From assembly GCA_028023455.1 (NCBI GenBank), contig JAQFVV010012497.1, forward strand, positions 3,844,001 to 3,908,000: a stretch of DNA of 64,000 nt. The letters are read 5' to 3'. The notes beneath the pieces are model-generated. The model did no database searches. It saw only the letters and a list, made by a program, of their open reading frames with translations, and was not told the DNA's origin. Every line of letters begins with the position of its first letter. Position 1 is the first letter of the stretch. A program made the position numbers and the translations under genes. The DNA is from Epiperipatus broadwayi. Lineage: Eukaryota > Onychophora > Udeonychophora > Euonychophora > Peripatidae. Below, piece after piece: positions 23,413 through 35,240 of the stretch.

Positions 23413-24144
23413 GTTTCAGTGCTGCCATTTTATATCGTCCTTCTAAAGCGTACCACATGTTCCTTTATTTAGTTTATCATTCTCTATATCACTCCGCCTC
23501 CGCATTATCTTCATCATCCACTCTTAAATAAGTGTTTGCCTTTAGTCGTAAAATAAATATTTTTATTAAATAAATGTATGTCCGCCGCTACTGATGACTC
23601 TTGCAGTGCAAAGTATAAATTCCCTACAGCACGTATTAGAAATACTCCCTCGAGAACCTTAGGTAGCTAGATTACGCCTTCATATAAATGAATGCTCTTT
23701 ATAAATAAATGTATTTTATATATATAAAATTGTCAATTAACTATTGAAACTCTGAATATAAAATATGATTAATAACATTAATAATGTTTTTTTTATTAAA
23801 TACGTAAATAAATAATTTTAACTATACGTCTGTAGTTAAGTTTTCATTTATTCGATGCCCATTATACATATTTCCTCGATTATATATGTTAATTAATATT
23901 CGTTTGATTGTTGGCCAACTCGGAAACAAAACCATGAATCTCGTGCATCTCCCTGACCACCGTGCCTAAAGAAGTGTTTACTTATGTCGCATCAGAGGCG
24001 TTATTCCATAGATTGTATTGTGGAACCGATAAACTATGTTCGAACTCGGTACCACGGGTGGCTTCGCTACTCGATGGTGCTGCTGTTCTGTGTGGTGGTC
24101 GAATTCTGCACTATGTTAACGAGATACACGTGTTTTGACTGTTA

Positions 24145-24314
24145 CAACATATATACATAAAAAAGAAACAGGACACAAATTTACACAAAGTTCAATAAAA
24201 ATGAAGTTATATACAAAAAGTATTAAAGAAAGGAAAATAAAAGAAGCTATATTAATAAGAAATATAAAACCAGGATTTAATAGAGATTCTGGGATTAGGA
24301 TGAGATTGGCATAG
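24145..24314 (+). pseudogene. PLE GIY-YIG endonuclease fragment, right copy, C-terminal piece
   Basis: It continues the frame broken at 21651: TYIHKKETGHKFTQSS, then KERKIKEAILIRNIKPGFN, RDSGIRMRLA and a TAG stop (24312-24314). The KEAI.IR..KP..N pattern is the usual end of GIY-YIG domains in PLEs. This copy keeps the frame that the left copy has lost. The long minus-strand ORF over this region is antisense to it. Confidence 0.72.
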
Positions 24315-25259
24315 TTATTAAATAAGATATATAGAGGTAAATATGTAAAGAGATAATTGTTAATAAATAAGTTGGGGTTGATAAAAAATGTTAGGTTAAA
24401 TAGGAGTATAAATTTGGGTGTATTTATAGATATTAAATAATAATAAATAAATAAATTAATAAACATAGCATAATATTTACATATAAAACAGTATAAAATT
24501 TTTTTTATAAGAATTATATAAAAATAATGATAAAAGTTAAAATATATAAAATAAAAAAATATATATGTAAATAAAGTTGTAGGGTTTATATATATAAAAA
24601 CATATAAAGAAGTATAATATAAATTTATGAGTATTATATAATAAAAGTTAAAGTGTAAAAAATTAAAATATATATATATATAAATAAAGAGTTGTAGGGG
24701 GTATATATTTAGTTTAAATAATATGTAATAGAGGGAGCTAGGGTATAGTATAATTTTTTGAAAAAAATGATTTTTCATTATTTTATTTAGAAGATCAGAA
24801 TAACCTTAGTAAGTGCAAAGATTATAAAGTTTATAGGTTTTAAATATTCAGCAATAATAAATATAAAATATTAATTTTAAAAGAAGAATGAGTAAGAAAA
24901 TAATAAATATGATTTAAAATTAAAAGAATTTTAGTTACTAATCATAAAGTTTAAGTTTATGAAGAATACAGATAATTAGTAGATTGTTAATAATAATAAA
25001 ATAGATAATATTTAGATTAATAGTTGTCCTTGAATGTATATATGTATAAAGTTAAGAATACACATGTATAATTTATATTTATTTTTTATTTATGTAGTAC
25101 ATTTTATTTTATATTAATTGTTTTATATGGGTTTGATTATTTATTTCAGGTTTTTAATATATATATTTTATGTTGTTTTTAGTTTTTTTATTGTTTAAAA
25201 AAATTTTTTATGGTGTTATTATATAGTTGTTTTTTTATTTTGTTCATTATATCATAGCT

Positions 25260-25310
25260 CTGAAGAAGACTGCAGGTCAGTCGAAACGTAGCTGTATGTA
25301 CAAATAAAGT
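25260..25310 (+). ncRNA. Hammerhead-like core at the PLE 3' end (right copy)
   Basis: CTGAAGA (25260-25266), one extra A, then a perfect five-pair stem GACTG/CAGTC with loop CAGGT, then GAAAC. After GAA, ACGTA can pair with TATGT over loop GCTG as helix III, leaving A at the cleavage position. I do not find a convincing helix I and there is one extra base before helix II, so activity is doubtful. PLEs are known to carry hammerhead motifs in their terminal repeats. The same core lies inverted at 20292-20319 in the left copy. Confidence 0.5.
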
Positions 25311-26504
25311 TTGCTAAAAAGTGTTTGAAGTTTGGATAAATTGTATTTAAACTAATTTAATAATAATAATATATATATATATTCGCCATATCTATCTATA
25401 GTAAATCTTGCAAGTTAGACCAGTTAATCTATCAACTTAAACATAATATATTTATATATTATTATTAATAACATATATACAATACTTATAATTAGAAAAA
25501 ATAATTATTATTTATCTTTGGTAAGTATACTAATATGGATTAAAATGAAATGTTACATATTTGTAGATTTCAGGTCTATGAAATAAATCATTCAGATTAT
25601 CTTTATACCTATGAAGAAACATAAGATCAAATCCTGATATTGTCTTTAATATTCATTGATATTCTTACCACAGTTAACTCTTTTTAGTCTCATTATATTC
25701 TCTTGCTGATTTATTTTCTGGTGAATGACGATCAGTTCTCTAGGTTTTTTTAAAAGTGCGATTTCTTGGGTCATAAAATTTTTTATAATTAAATTATCTT
25801 GTTTTTATATGTATTTTAATTTTTTTGTCTTTAGTGTCTTTAATCCCATTATCTTCTTTATTAAACAAATTTTTAATTAATTCTTTTAATTATATATGTT
25901 CAACTATTTTTTTTAATTTTTTAAAATGAATATATCTTTATATATTTATATTCTTTGTTTGGTCCAATAAATAAAGCAAAAAGACAAATGCTTCAGACTC
26001 TGAAATAAGATAGGCAAAATAATACCTAAATAATTTTTTTAAAAAGATTTAATGTTTTGATAGAAATCTTCCCTCCCCCTTTTCTTTAGTCAAAAATGTT
26101 TATTTTTTAAAACAAAATTTCCATTTACTTTTAAAAATTTTTGAGTAATTTATGTTTTCATAGAAATTATTTCCCAGATGATCTCAATATGCTGAAATTT
26201 ACAAATGAATATAAATGAAATTTCCCAAATGTTGTTAAAACTAAAAAAAAAAGGTTATTGCAGATTTAGATTAATTTATTTGGGTTTTGCAGCTTAGAGA
26301 AAGAAAAAATAATCTGTGTGGGAAGTAATATAACAAAATCAATGTTAATTGTCAATCTGTTTTGTTTTCTTTAAAGAACCAAAAAACAAAAGTAAATAAG
26401 GAATTCCCCCAATGAATTTTATTCATCTGTTGCAAAAGTGAAATGAAAGAGTATTTTAAATACTTAACTACTTGAACTTTTTTTGAAAAAAGCTAAAGAT
26501 TCAT

Positions 26505-26730
26505 CATTAGCAACATTTTCAACCATTATCAATCCATTGCAGGACGAAGGCCTCTCCAAGTGTAATCCAGTTTCTCTTATCTCTAGCCTCTTTCTCCACA
26601 TCTAAGTAGCATATTTTCTTGTTTCATTCATCCATTTCATGTGTTATCTTTTTCTGCATCATTTGTAATCTTTTGAGACCCAATTTAAGACTTCAATTGT
26701 CCATCTATTATTATTTCTTCTAGCATTTAT
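26505..26730 (-). pseudogene. LINE 3' end remnant, reverse orientation
   Basis: Minus-strand reading gives RWTIEVLNWVSKDYK, HMKWMNETRK, then MWRKRLEIRE and HLERPSSCNGLIMVEN. This is the C-terminal tail typical of LINE reverse transcriptase ORFs, ending in the same PSSCN..IMVEN as the copy at 40322. Only the last 200 bp or so survive. Confidence 0.55.
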
Positions 26731-26751
26731 ATAATGTTATAAGCATTGTTA

Positions 26752-26815
26752 TTTATAATAATAATAATAATGATGAGGAGGAGGAGGAGAGGAGGAGGAG
26801 AAGCAGAAGAAGAAG
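26752..26815. repeat. Microsatellite block ATA then GAGGAG then GAA
   Basis: (ATA)n is followed by GATGAGGAGGAGGAGGAGAGGAGGAGGAGAAGCAGAAGAAGAAG. It lies beside the LINE 3' end at 26505-26730. The minus-strand ORF here gives S, P, H and Y runs and is not a gene. Confidence 0.6.
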
Positions 26816-29800
26816 CAACCACTCATAAAAGAGTGTGGACATTCTAATTGCAAGAAAGAAAAAAGGGAAAGAAAGAAAAGAGAAATTGCTCTAGAAATGA
26901 GTTTTGTGATGATTATACAATCAATTTGTGATCCACAAATATTCTTCATATAAAATATGCTGATTCATTTTTCCATTTTATTTGATATTTTATGATATTA
27001 TCTTTTAATTTCCTCAGCAGAAAACTTTTCTTTTCTAACTATAACTTTCCAATACATTTTATTTTCAGCCCTATCTTCTCAATGGGAATAATTGATATTG
27101 CATTTCTTTAGAATGTCTTTGAGATCTTATAATTCCCTAAGAAACAAGCTCACCATAAAACACTCTTTTAAAAAATCGTGCATTGTTTGTTTTATATATC
27201 CAATCCAACAAAGATGTGATTTTATAATAATGGACTCTATAGTATCTTATTGAGCAAGTTGAAGAACATATTAAGATTGATTTTATATAAACACAAACAA
27301 AATTTAATCGGTTCATTTTTAACATGGGGTGCTGAAGTATCATAATGCCCATGTATAAGCCAAAGCTGTCACTGATATTTGATTTTTTATATTGACTAGT
27401 TTAGCTTTTAACATTTGATCTTTTACATATTAACACTCAAATCATTTTAAATATTGTATATATTTAATAAAGATTCAATTTAAGTTTACATTATATATAT
27501 AAGAACTTATTATTACTATACAAATGCAGTATTAAATAAACATCAAAGTCTTTTATTATTATGACTAAAAGTCTATTAACTTTTTTTTCTTTGAAGCCTC
27601 AATTTAATTAGGTTTATAAAATGGTTTTTGACATTTATAATTTGAAGTTAATGTTTTAAAAACAAAATGATAGCAGATGTATTAATTAAAAATAATCTTG
27701 GCAATTTAAGTAAAAAATTTCATTAATATATAAAAACTACATTTTTTTTCTTGTCATGCAAAAAAAAAAATCACCAATAATTAATATGAAGCTTTTATGA
27801 AAGCAAATTTGTCTGCCGTCATAACAGAATCCTAAAAAGATTCTCTTTGGGTTAATGTAATTTTTTTTTTTTTTTAAATAGTTAAAAAAATATTTGCATT
27901 TTTTAAACGTGTATTTATTATTATTTTTACATATTAATTGTTACGATTTCATAATGAATTTTTATAGATCTACTTCAAAATATAATTTCTAGAATAACTT
28001 CAATTTTAAATTATATAAAGATAAAATATTTAAATAAGTTGGTTAATCGAATCCTACAAAAGTGTGTTATCCAATCAACAATCATTTTGTTATCTATAAA
28101 GTATTTCACCCTGAAATAAGGATCTTGTAAATGACTCTGTGTTCCTCCTATATACCTATACAATGATTAAATATGGCTTTCAATTCAAGAGAGAGAAGAA
28201 AAAAGTTCAAATTCTTAATAAACACAAATTTTACAAATATATTACAAATTATACATAGTTTGCTAGGAATTGTACTTCATGAAGCTAATTATTATGTATA
28301 AATAATTATTATATGCAATTATTAAAATTAAAAGCATGAATTTAATCAAGGGAATAAACAATAAAATCTCTAAAAAAATAAAGTTAATACCATGAAAAGC
28401 AATAAAGCTGAAGATAAATCTATTATAAAACAAAAAAGAATTTAAGCATATTCAGTGTTATTAATTGTATACTTATCACAAATTAAGAATTGTGACAAAT
28501 GTTTTAAAATTAGCCTTTTAGTAACAGCTTTATTATATTCTTTTTCAAATTATAATTACTTATTTGATTTTATATATTGAGCAATTTTGATTCCCTTTAT
28601 TAATAAAGGCAAAATCAAACACTAATCTGGGAATATGAGTTCAGATATTAAGAATAGGAATTTTTATTTCCAGCTAGTAATCACTAATTACTCATTACTC
28701 TAGTTTACACTAGATGGCCATAAAGTGGAGAGCTGTTTTTGCCTTATTGGCTAATCTGGATGTTTGGTGATTTTTTGTGACATTTTTAGACTGAAGAATA
28801 ACTGTATACAGTTAATGAAGAAATTATGGTTCCAAAATATATAGTTGCTGAATTCATTTCAGATCTATATAATTGTTCAAGCTGATCAATTTTGCTTCTA
28901 TTAAACTGATTTAAATTTCAAGTTTTAATCTTGATAGGTAAATTAGAATTAAAAGTGGTTGATTGAATGCATATATGTATTCATTTTAATTTTAAATCCC
29001 AGACCTCATTGGTAAAGGTAAGCTAAAAATAAAAATTAATCACTGAATACTTTAGCGTATACTAAATAACAATAAAATAGTGTTACTTTTGTTTCATTGC
29101 TTAAATTGGGTGTTTGTTGATTTTTTTTTGTTTATTCAACTTTACTATGAATGGACTAGAGTAATTTTGATAATTTATGATTTGAAAGTGAACATATATA
29201 TAATTTAATTATGGGTGCATACAATGTTCATGTGCTCAAGCACATGTATGTGTGTATGGGTTAGTAAGTTCTTGCCCAAATTGCTAATTTTTAAAAAATA
29301 ATAACAAGTTAATAATTTTAGCTTTTAAAAATAAATTTGAAATAATTGTTCTGCAGTACTTTTAAAATTGTTTATGACTTACTATAGAAAAATTATTATT
29401 ATTATTTATTAATAAAAAATATAGAAAAATTAAAAAAATATTTGAATTTTTATCTATCAATTGCTTATGCAATTTCCCTACTATTAATTGTAAAATTAAA
29501 GGCAGGATCTTTAAAAAATATATAATTTAGAGAAAAAAATTCATTAAAAATGTACTTTTTATGGCATAAAACCATAGCTGCTACCATTGAAAAGTTTTAT
29601 TAAATAAAAAAATTTGAAAAAGGTTAAAAAATTTAAGATATTCTAAATCAAGCAGATAAAACATTTAAAGGAGGATAGATTAAAAAAATTACAAACAATT
29701 AAGTTCTTAAAAATAAATAAACTGCTCATATTATTAGTATATATGATCTACATGCATTTATATCACTTTCTTATATGGAGAAAATAGCAATAAACATGCA

Positions 29801-30374
29801 CTATTACTTCAATGCATTTCAATGCAAGCCCCCTTTTCAATTACAAACATTATATTTTGAATATTTCATATTTTTAATATTTTCTCTATGCAAAAAGCAG
29901 TGATGTAATTTTATACAGCACTGGATAAGATATCAAGCATCTATAAATTATTCAAGTTTATACAATATGGTAGAACTAGAATAGAAGAAATAGATTAATC
30001 TTTAATCTATTTTTACACAATGAACTACACTATTAACCATTTAAAGATAAGTCATGTGTTTAGCACTCATAATTGATACCTTCATGATTACCCATCTGAC
30101 TAAATTTGATAAACCTGAATCTTTATCAACAAATCCTTGATTGCTATTTTAGTTATCTACAGGGAAGCACATCTTCATTATCATTAACAGCCATTAATAA
30201 GTGAGTGTAGCCATTTTGATTAAAAAAAAAGATATAATAAAAATTCAAAAGCTTTAAAAAAGGAGAAAAGATTGAAGTCAGAAATGTGGTGAATGTAATT
30301 GAAACTTCGAAATGTTGATGCATAAACACACAATTTTTGTTGGCAGGATTAGTGTGAAAAAATGACAAGTGGCC

Positions 30375-30580
30375 CAAGATTCATATGATGATTGGGTCCT
30401 ATACAAGTCTCTATGGATAGAAGAAATTACTGGCAGAAAACTTCTAGCCTGCTTGTGACTTGGAAAAATTTATCCCAAGATTCACTTGGCTGGATTCGAG
30501 CTTTGAATCATAGATACGCTGATAGATGCACTCATCCTTATGCTATGATGCCCTTTTCAAGAATAAAAAACCCTTAATAC
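30375..30580 (-). repeat. Possible tRNA-like SINE, unrelated to family A
   Basis: The minus strand reads GGGCATCATAGCATAAGGATGAGTG...TTCAAAGCTCGAATCCAGCC, where AGCTCGAATCC resembles a B box. It occurs once in the window, so the call is weak. The plus-strand ORF (30392-30577) has no features I recognise. Confidence 0.25.
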
Positions 30581-32416
30581 ATCTTTTCTTATATGAAAAT
30601 AAATAACCCCCTCCCACCACCAGCCTAAATAGCTAATAAAATCCAATCGTTTGTCAGTTTTTAGTGAAAGTGACGTAAAAAAATAATCTTATCATTTGTT
30701 ATTACATCTGAAGTAGCTAATAGTTTCATGATTTTGTCTAATTTCTGTATAAATTTAAATTAAGTAACTTACATTCTAATCTTTTATCTATTTCTAAATG
30801 CCTTGCCAAAACAATTTAATTCTTTATTGAGATCTGGGCCATCTAAAGAGTATTGGTTCAGCCTTTTAAGGATCATTGTCTTTTTCAGATATCTTTATTT
30901 ATATGTTTCAAATATGTGAGGCAGAGTGAAAGTTTTAAATATATCTAAAAAGGATATTATGTTTGGAAAAAGAGAGTTAACATTGAATTATTCCATATGT
31001 GCAATTAAAAGTATTAATCTTTAACTGTTGTTTGTGTCTGGATAGGAATGATAAGATAATCTTTAGCTGAATAAATAATAAGTAATAATCATTAATGTAC
31101 TTATCCCAAGTGAATGGCAGCAAATCTGTGAGTGCAGAAAATTTGACACTTGTGTAAAACAAATTGGAAGAAAATATTGTATTAATGGTAAACTTTGTTA
31201 TTCATAATGAGGTGAGCTTGTCTATTTTTTGTAATGCATTTAAACCAATACATTAAAACAAGATGACTTTTTCTGAATGGCAAAGATTAAAATATATAGA
31301 TAACTGCAACAAAAAATTGAAACAAATATAAAACTGCTTTATAAATTAGTAGAGTGATAAAATGATAGGCTCAAGAGTTAATACAGAAACTCAACCTGTT
31401 AAATTTTAATACTTAAATTCATAAGCTTTTCTGAGCAACAAATCTATTAGATTGTTTTATTACAACAGAAGTTATTCTTTTGATCTTATGTTATAAAAAA
31501 TGTATGTGTGCGTATATATTTCTTTTTAGTATATCAGGTAGTCAGCACACAGCAAACCCAGTCAGTCAAACAATACTATTAATAAAAAGGTATCTATTTT
31601 TATCAGTTAGAAAGTAAAGTTCTATCTTAATCTTTGTTGATTGCCAACTGGAAAAAATATATAATATAATGAGGTCTTCATCATGGATTTACCTCTATGT
31701 TTCTATTACTTGCATAATGATGCATATTAATTATGTAAATATTTGATATTATATTTAAAATGTGGCAGATTTTTACTTAATATAAAAGGCTTAACCTTTT
31801 ATCACTAAAAATAGCTAATTTTGTGAAAACAATTGTTATTAATTATGATTTATATTATTTTTTTCATAAGTTTTGCTATTTATTTTTCATGTTATAGATT
31901 TAAACTAAGAATTTATCATTTTTTTGATTATTATTAATGAACATGTTCAGTCACACACACATAATGTCATAAAAGAGTTTGTAGTTAACTGAAAGATTTT
32001 TTGACTTTTTGAAGTCTTCAAGAAGTTGAGTAGGACATTCCAAATTGTCCTTATAACTATTATTACTACATGATTATTCATATAATAAAATATAAATGGG
32101 TTGTTGCAACAACCAGTAAGGTGAGCTTATTGAACTTTTTAATCTCTTGAATTTAAGACCAAAAAATATTATGCACTTTCTTATCAGTTGTCTGTTAGTT
32201 CTTAACTGAAATATACAGTCAAGTTTTCTTGAAGGCAGAATGAATATGTGTGTGGGAAGAATCTTTTTTGATATATTTGTAATCTTAGCAGGCAAAAGTA
32301 AATTATGACTCTTATTTCCAAGAAACTATAAATTAACCCATCATAATACTGATTAGTGTCCAGATGCAAAGGATACTAAGAACATCCTGATTGCAGGTCC
32401 AGGCTACCATTCAATA

Positions 32417-33280
32417 ATGACTATTTGTTTAGCTAGCTACAACTGCAAATTATCTCAAGTCAAGATACATTATATGAATGGGAAGAACTGTCTAATATTG
32501 AATGGGTCTGTGTTCAACTTTGTCAAGTTAGAAAAAATTTGTTTGAGAAATGATTCAAAAAGTGGGTATTCACTTTACCATGAAGGCACAAGTATTGGAA
32601 GCACAAGTGGAATGGGATTTGTTATAAATAAACATTAAAGAACTACATTATGGAGACTGGTGGTAGATCAGATAGTGGCGATATTAGTTATTCAGCTTAA
32701 TGAAAAATGTCAAATATAGCTAGTTAAAGTTTATGCCCCAACAAACTCTTATTGTAATGAAGAAATAGAGGATTTTTATATAGATATACAAAATGATTTT
32801 TATCACACCAAATAATATTTTAACATTTTCATGAGAGACTTTAATGTTAGAATTAAAAAAATGATTGAAAGATGTAAATGCAATGAGTATATATGGCTAT
32901 AGTGACAGAAATGGGAAAGTAAACAGACTTGTAGAATTTGAATATATATTTTGAATTCCTTATCTGAGAAAAATACTGCTGAGTTGAATTTTAAGATTGT
33001 AGTTTTTAATAGATTTAATATAGAAAGTGATAGTTAATTAGAGATATGTATGATAATATATTAATGCAAAATTAGAAAGAAGAAAAAAAAAGATAGTGTT
33101 AATAGTTGATATTTTTAATTTTCAGAAACATTTCAATGAATTTAAATTAGAAGTTGAAAATCATTTAAAAATATTATTAGACTTCAAAGACCATTTAGAT
33201 TTGACTGAAATAAATAAAAAGATAACTGACATTGTATTAAGAATTGCAATAAAGGTAACTGGAACAAAAGACTAGCAATT
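32417..33280 (+). pseudogene. LINE 5' part: AP-type endonuclease remnant
   Basis: Fragments in several frames match an apurinic-type endonuclease of non-LTR retrotransposons: LASYNCKLSQ at the start, SGYSLYHEGTS and GMGFVINK, then VYAPTNSYCNEEIEDFY, and FMRDFNV where active elements have GDFN. Further on come SIYGYSDRNGK and EIN-KITDIVL pieces. Frameshifts and stops are frequent, so it is dead. This belongs with the reverse transcriptase part at 38930-40385. The class is RTE-like in feel, but I cannot fix the clade. Confidence 0.65.
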
Positions 33281-33687
33281 ATTCATTTAATTTTATATTG
33301 AGACAAAACAATATATGATGGAATAAGATTTTTTTTTTTAAATGATCCATTATTCTAATGTTTTATAAAATAGTATGAGAAAGAGTTGTAATTGAAAATT
33401 GGCAAGGAAAGCTATAGAAATGAATAAAAATTGTAATGATCTAGGTATTGAAAGGAATGTTATTTTAATAATTAGAAGACAAGATCTGACATAAAATGTG
33501 TGCAAGAATTCTATATATAATAACCTACACTGAAATGGATCACATAAAAAACTATTTACGTTTTGACATAATAAATCAGCTGTTTAGTAAAGCAAATAAA
33601 TAACTTGTTTTTAAGAGGAAAAAGGTTAATCATGAATTAAATAACTTTGGTAATTTTCTTTTTTTAATGAAAACAAAAGCAAGGATA

Positions 33688-33756
33688 ATGTCAAGCATTG
33701 GTGGTCGAGGTCCCCGGGTTCGCTTCCCGGCTAATGCTATGACACATGTGAGAAAA
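33688..33756 (+). mobile_element. tRNA-derived SINE, family A, internally deleted, with target duplication
   Basis: GCATTGGTGGTCGAGGTCCCCGGGTTCGCTTCCCGGCTAATGCTATGACACATGTGAGAAAA. The A box runs almost straight into the B box, so about 30 bp including the anticodon arm are missing. The 13-bp direct repeat AAAAGCAAGGATA flanks it (33675-33687 and 33756-33768), direct evidence of retroposition. It landed in the region between the two LINE parts. Confidence 0.65.
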
Positions 33757-34568
33757 AAAGCAAGGATACGTAAAAAAAAAAAAAAGTAGGAAACATAATA
33801 AGCTTTAATTATTGATAAAAAATCAGAATAGTGTATTAGGGTTTTTTTTTAATGTGACCAGAATCAAAAATAAAATTAATTAAAAGATAAGCCAGGAATG
33901 TATATGTCGTTGGTGAAAATTCGGATAGTATCTGAATAATAAATTATCTTTCAAAGAATAATATCGTTATATAGGTATAAAAGAATAGCTTAGAATTTGG
34001 AGGAAAAAATAAAAAGAAGTGAAAGTGTTATAGGCATAATAAAATGAATTTAGTGTTTGGTATAGTGTCACCTGCTTGGATGAGCTGCCACAGTTACTGT
34101 TTGAATACATTTAGTGCATCGCTAAATTAAATGTGTTACTCTAAAACTAATTCTATAACATATGATAAAGTCTAAGTTAAATCCATTATTATGGAAGGAT
34201 TTTTATTGCTGACATAGAAACTGCTTGTAATATGCCAGTGTATCATCTGCCTCCACAAACAATCAGAAGTCAGTAATGAGTTATTTTACCAGAATCAAAT
34301 AAACTTATAATTGATTGCTATCATTGTAACCTATTGCTCGGGGTGCAGGAACTACCTATTTCAAACTTTAGGCCACAAATTCTTGAACTATCAACATTAA
34401 ATATCATATATTGAGCTCAAGCGACTAATTGTTCAACAATAACAATAAAAAAACAACATATTTTTCTAAATCAGAAGGTAACTGTTTACAATTGTAAAAA
34501 AATTAGTTTTTTTTTGTTGGTTTTTTTTTTAAAAAAAATTATTTGTTTTTGTTTAAAAGCTAAAAGTT

Positions 34569-34700
34569 TAATTTCATGTATTTGTGTTAAATTTATTTTC
34601 ATTATTAATAATAGTATCTATAGCAGGGGTGTCCATAGTTTAATTTCATGAATTTGTGTAAATGTAACTTTTTTATTAATAGTATCTATAGCAGGGGTAT
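34569..34700. repeat. ~70-bp tandem duplication at the left end of the hAT MITE
   Basis: TTTAATTTCATGNATTTGTGT...ATAGTATCTATAGCAGGGGT occurs twice in a row (about 34569-34628 and 34639-34700). The duplication includes the target site and the first bases of the element's terminal repeat, so a second, orphan left end lies upstream of the real one. Confidence 0.6.
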
Positions 34701-35240
34701 CCAATCTTTTGGCATCTCGAGCCACATTGGGAAAAGGAGAGTTGTCTTGGGCTACACATTAAATATAAAAATTGCCACCACCACAATAAGCATTGATTAT
34801 TGTGATGGCTGATATCACAAGAATTATGCATGGACCTTTTTTTTTTTGTTTATTGCCTTTTGGTAATATTTGTATATTTACTGTGTGGCCCATGACAACT
34901 CTTCTTTACCCAACATGGCCCAAAGATGTCAAAAGATTGAATATTTCTGCTAATAATAAACTTAACTATGCAGTTATCCATTTGAATAGTTTTTTAAAAT
35001 CATCGAAGAGTTTCTAAGTTTGTGATCACTATTGTAGAAAATTTACATATCTAAGTAATAAAACATCATTGATGTTTATATATATTTTAATTATAAAAGA
35101 GGGAAACAAAACTACTTGGATATTTGTTTTAATCACATTGTGACATGTAATCACTAAAAAAAATCTTGTAATGTTTTAAATAAGTTTACAATTTTGCATT
35201 GGCCACATGTGACTCTCAGGCCACAAATTGGGTACCCCTG
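34692..35240. mobile_element. hAT-type MITE with 8-bp target duplication
   Basis: It begins CAGGGGTATCCAATC and ends TTGGGTACCCCTG, the classic ends of many hAT non-autonomous elements. The target duplication ATCTATAG is perfect (34684-34691 and 35241-35248). Inside, CAATCTTTTGGCATC...GCCACATTGGG is answered by an inverted CCCAACATGGCCC...GATGTCAAAAGATTG (about 34907-34939). There is no transposase. The ORF at 34793-35017 is a by-product. Confidence 0.85.

Larger units (their letters stand above)
21652..24144. mobile_element. Unidentified 2.5-kb insertion inside a PLE copy
   Basis: The PLE frame is interrupted after CAACAT (21646-21651) and resumes after a second CAACAT (24145-24150), giving a clear 6-bp target duplication. 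The insert has more G, C and CpG than its surroundings, especially 22230-22580, 22920-23640 and 23930-24130. It starts TGAAACAGTAAG and ends TTTTGACTGTTA. I see no convincing terminal inverted repeat, no LTR pair and no A-tail. An eight-pair hairpin (AAGATTCG/CGAATCTT, 21661-21680) sits 9 bp from the left end. It holds an exon-like open segment but no transposase that I recognise. Confidence 0.6.
20225..25350. mobile_element. Inverted pair of Penelope-like retroelement copies with 2.5-kb insertion
   Basis: The left part (20225-21540) is nearly the reverse complement of the right part (24145-25350), with arms of about 1.2 kb and few differences, so the event looks recent. Both outer ends carry the same terminal sequence (…AAAGTTTGCTAAAAAGTGTTTGAAGTTTGGATAAATTGTAT) preceded by a hammerhead-like core. 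The inner ends encode a GIY-YIG endonuclease, the C-terminal domain of Penelope-like elements (PLEs). The reverse transcriptase part is missing, so both copies are 5'-truncated and joined head to head at about 21541-21550. The right copy is interrupted at 21652-24144 by unrelated DNA. The whole sits in intron 2 of the MIEAP-like gene. Confidence 0.75.

Noticed and set aside
24116-24778. 220-codon minus-strand ORF, longest in the window, rich in F, Y, I and L
   Set aside because: It is antisense to the PLE GIY-YIG tail and AT-rich 3' region. The hydrophobic look comes from A-rich sequence on the other strand.
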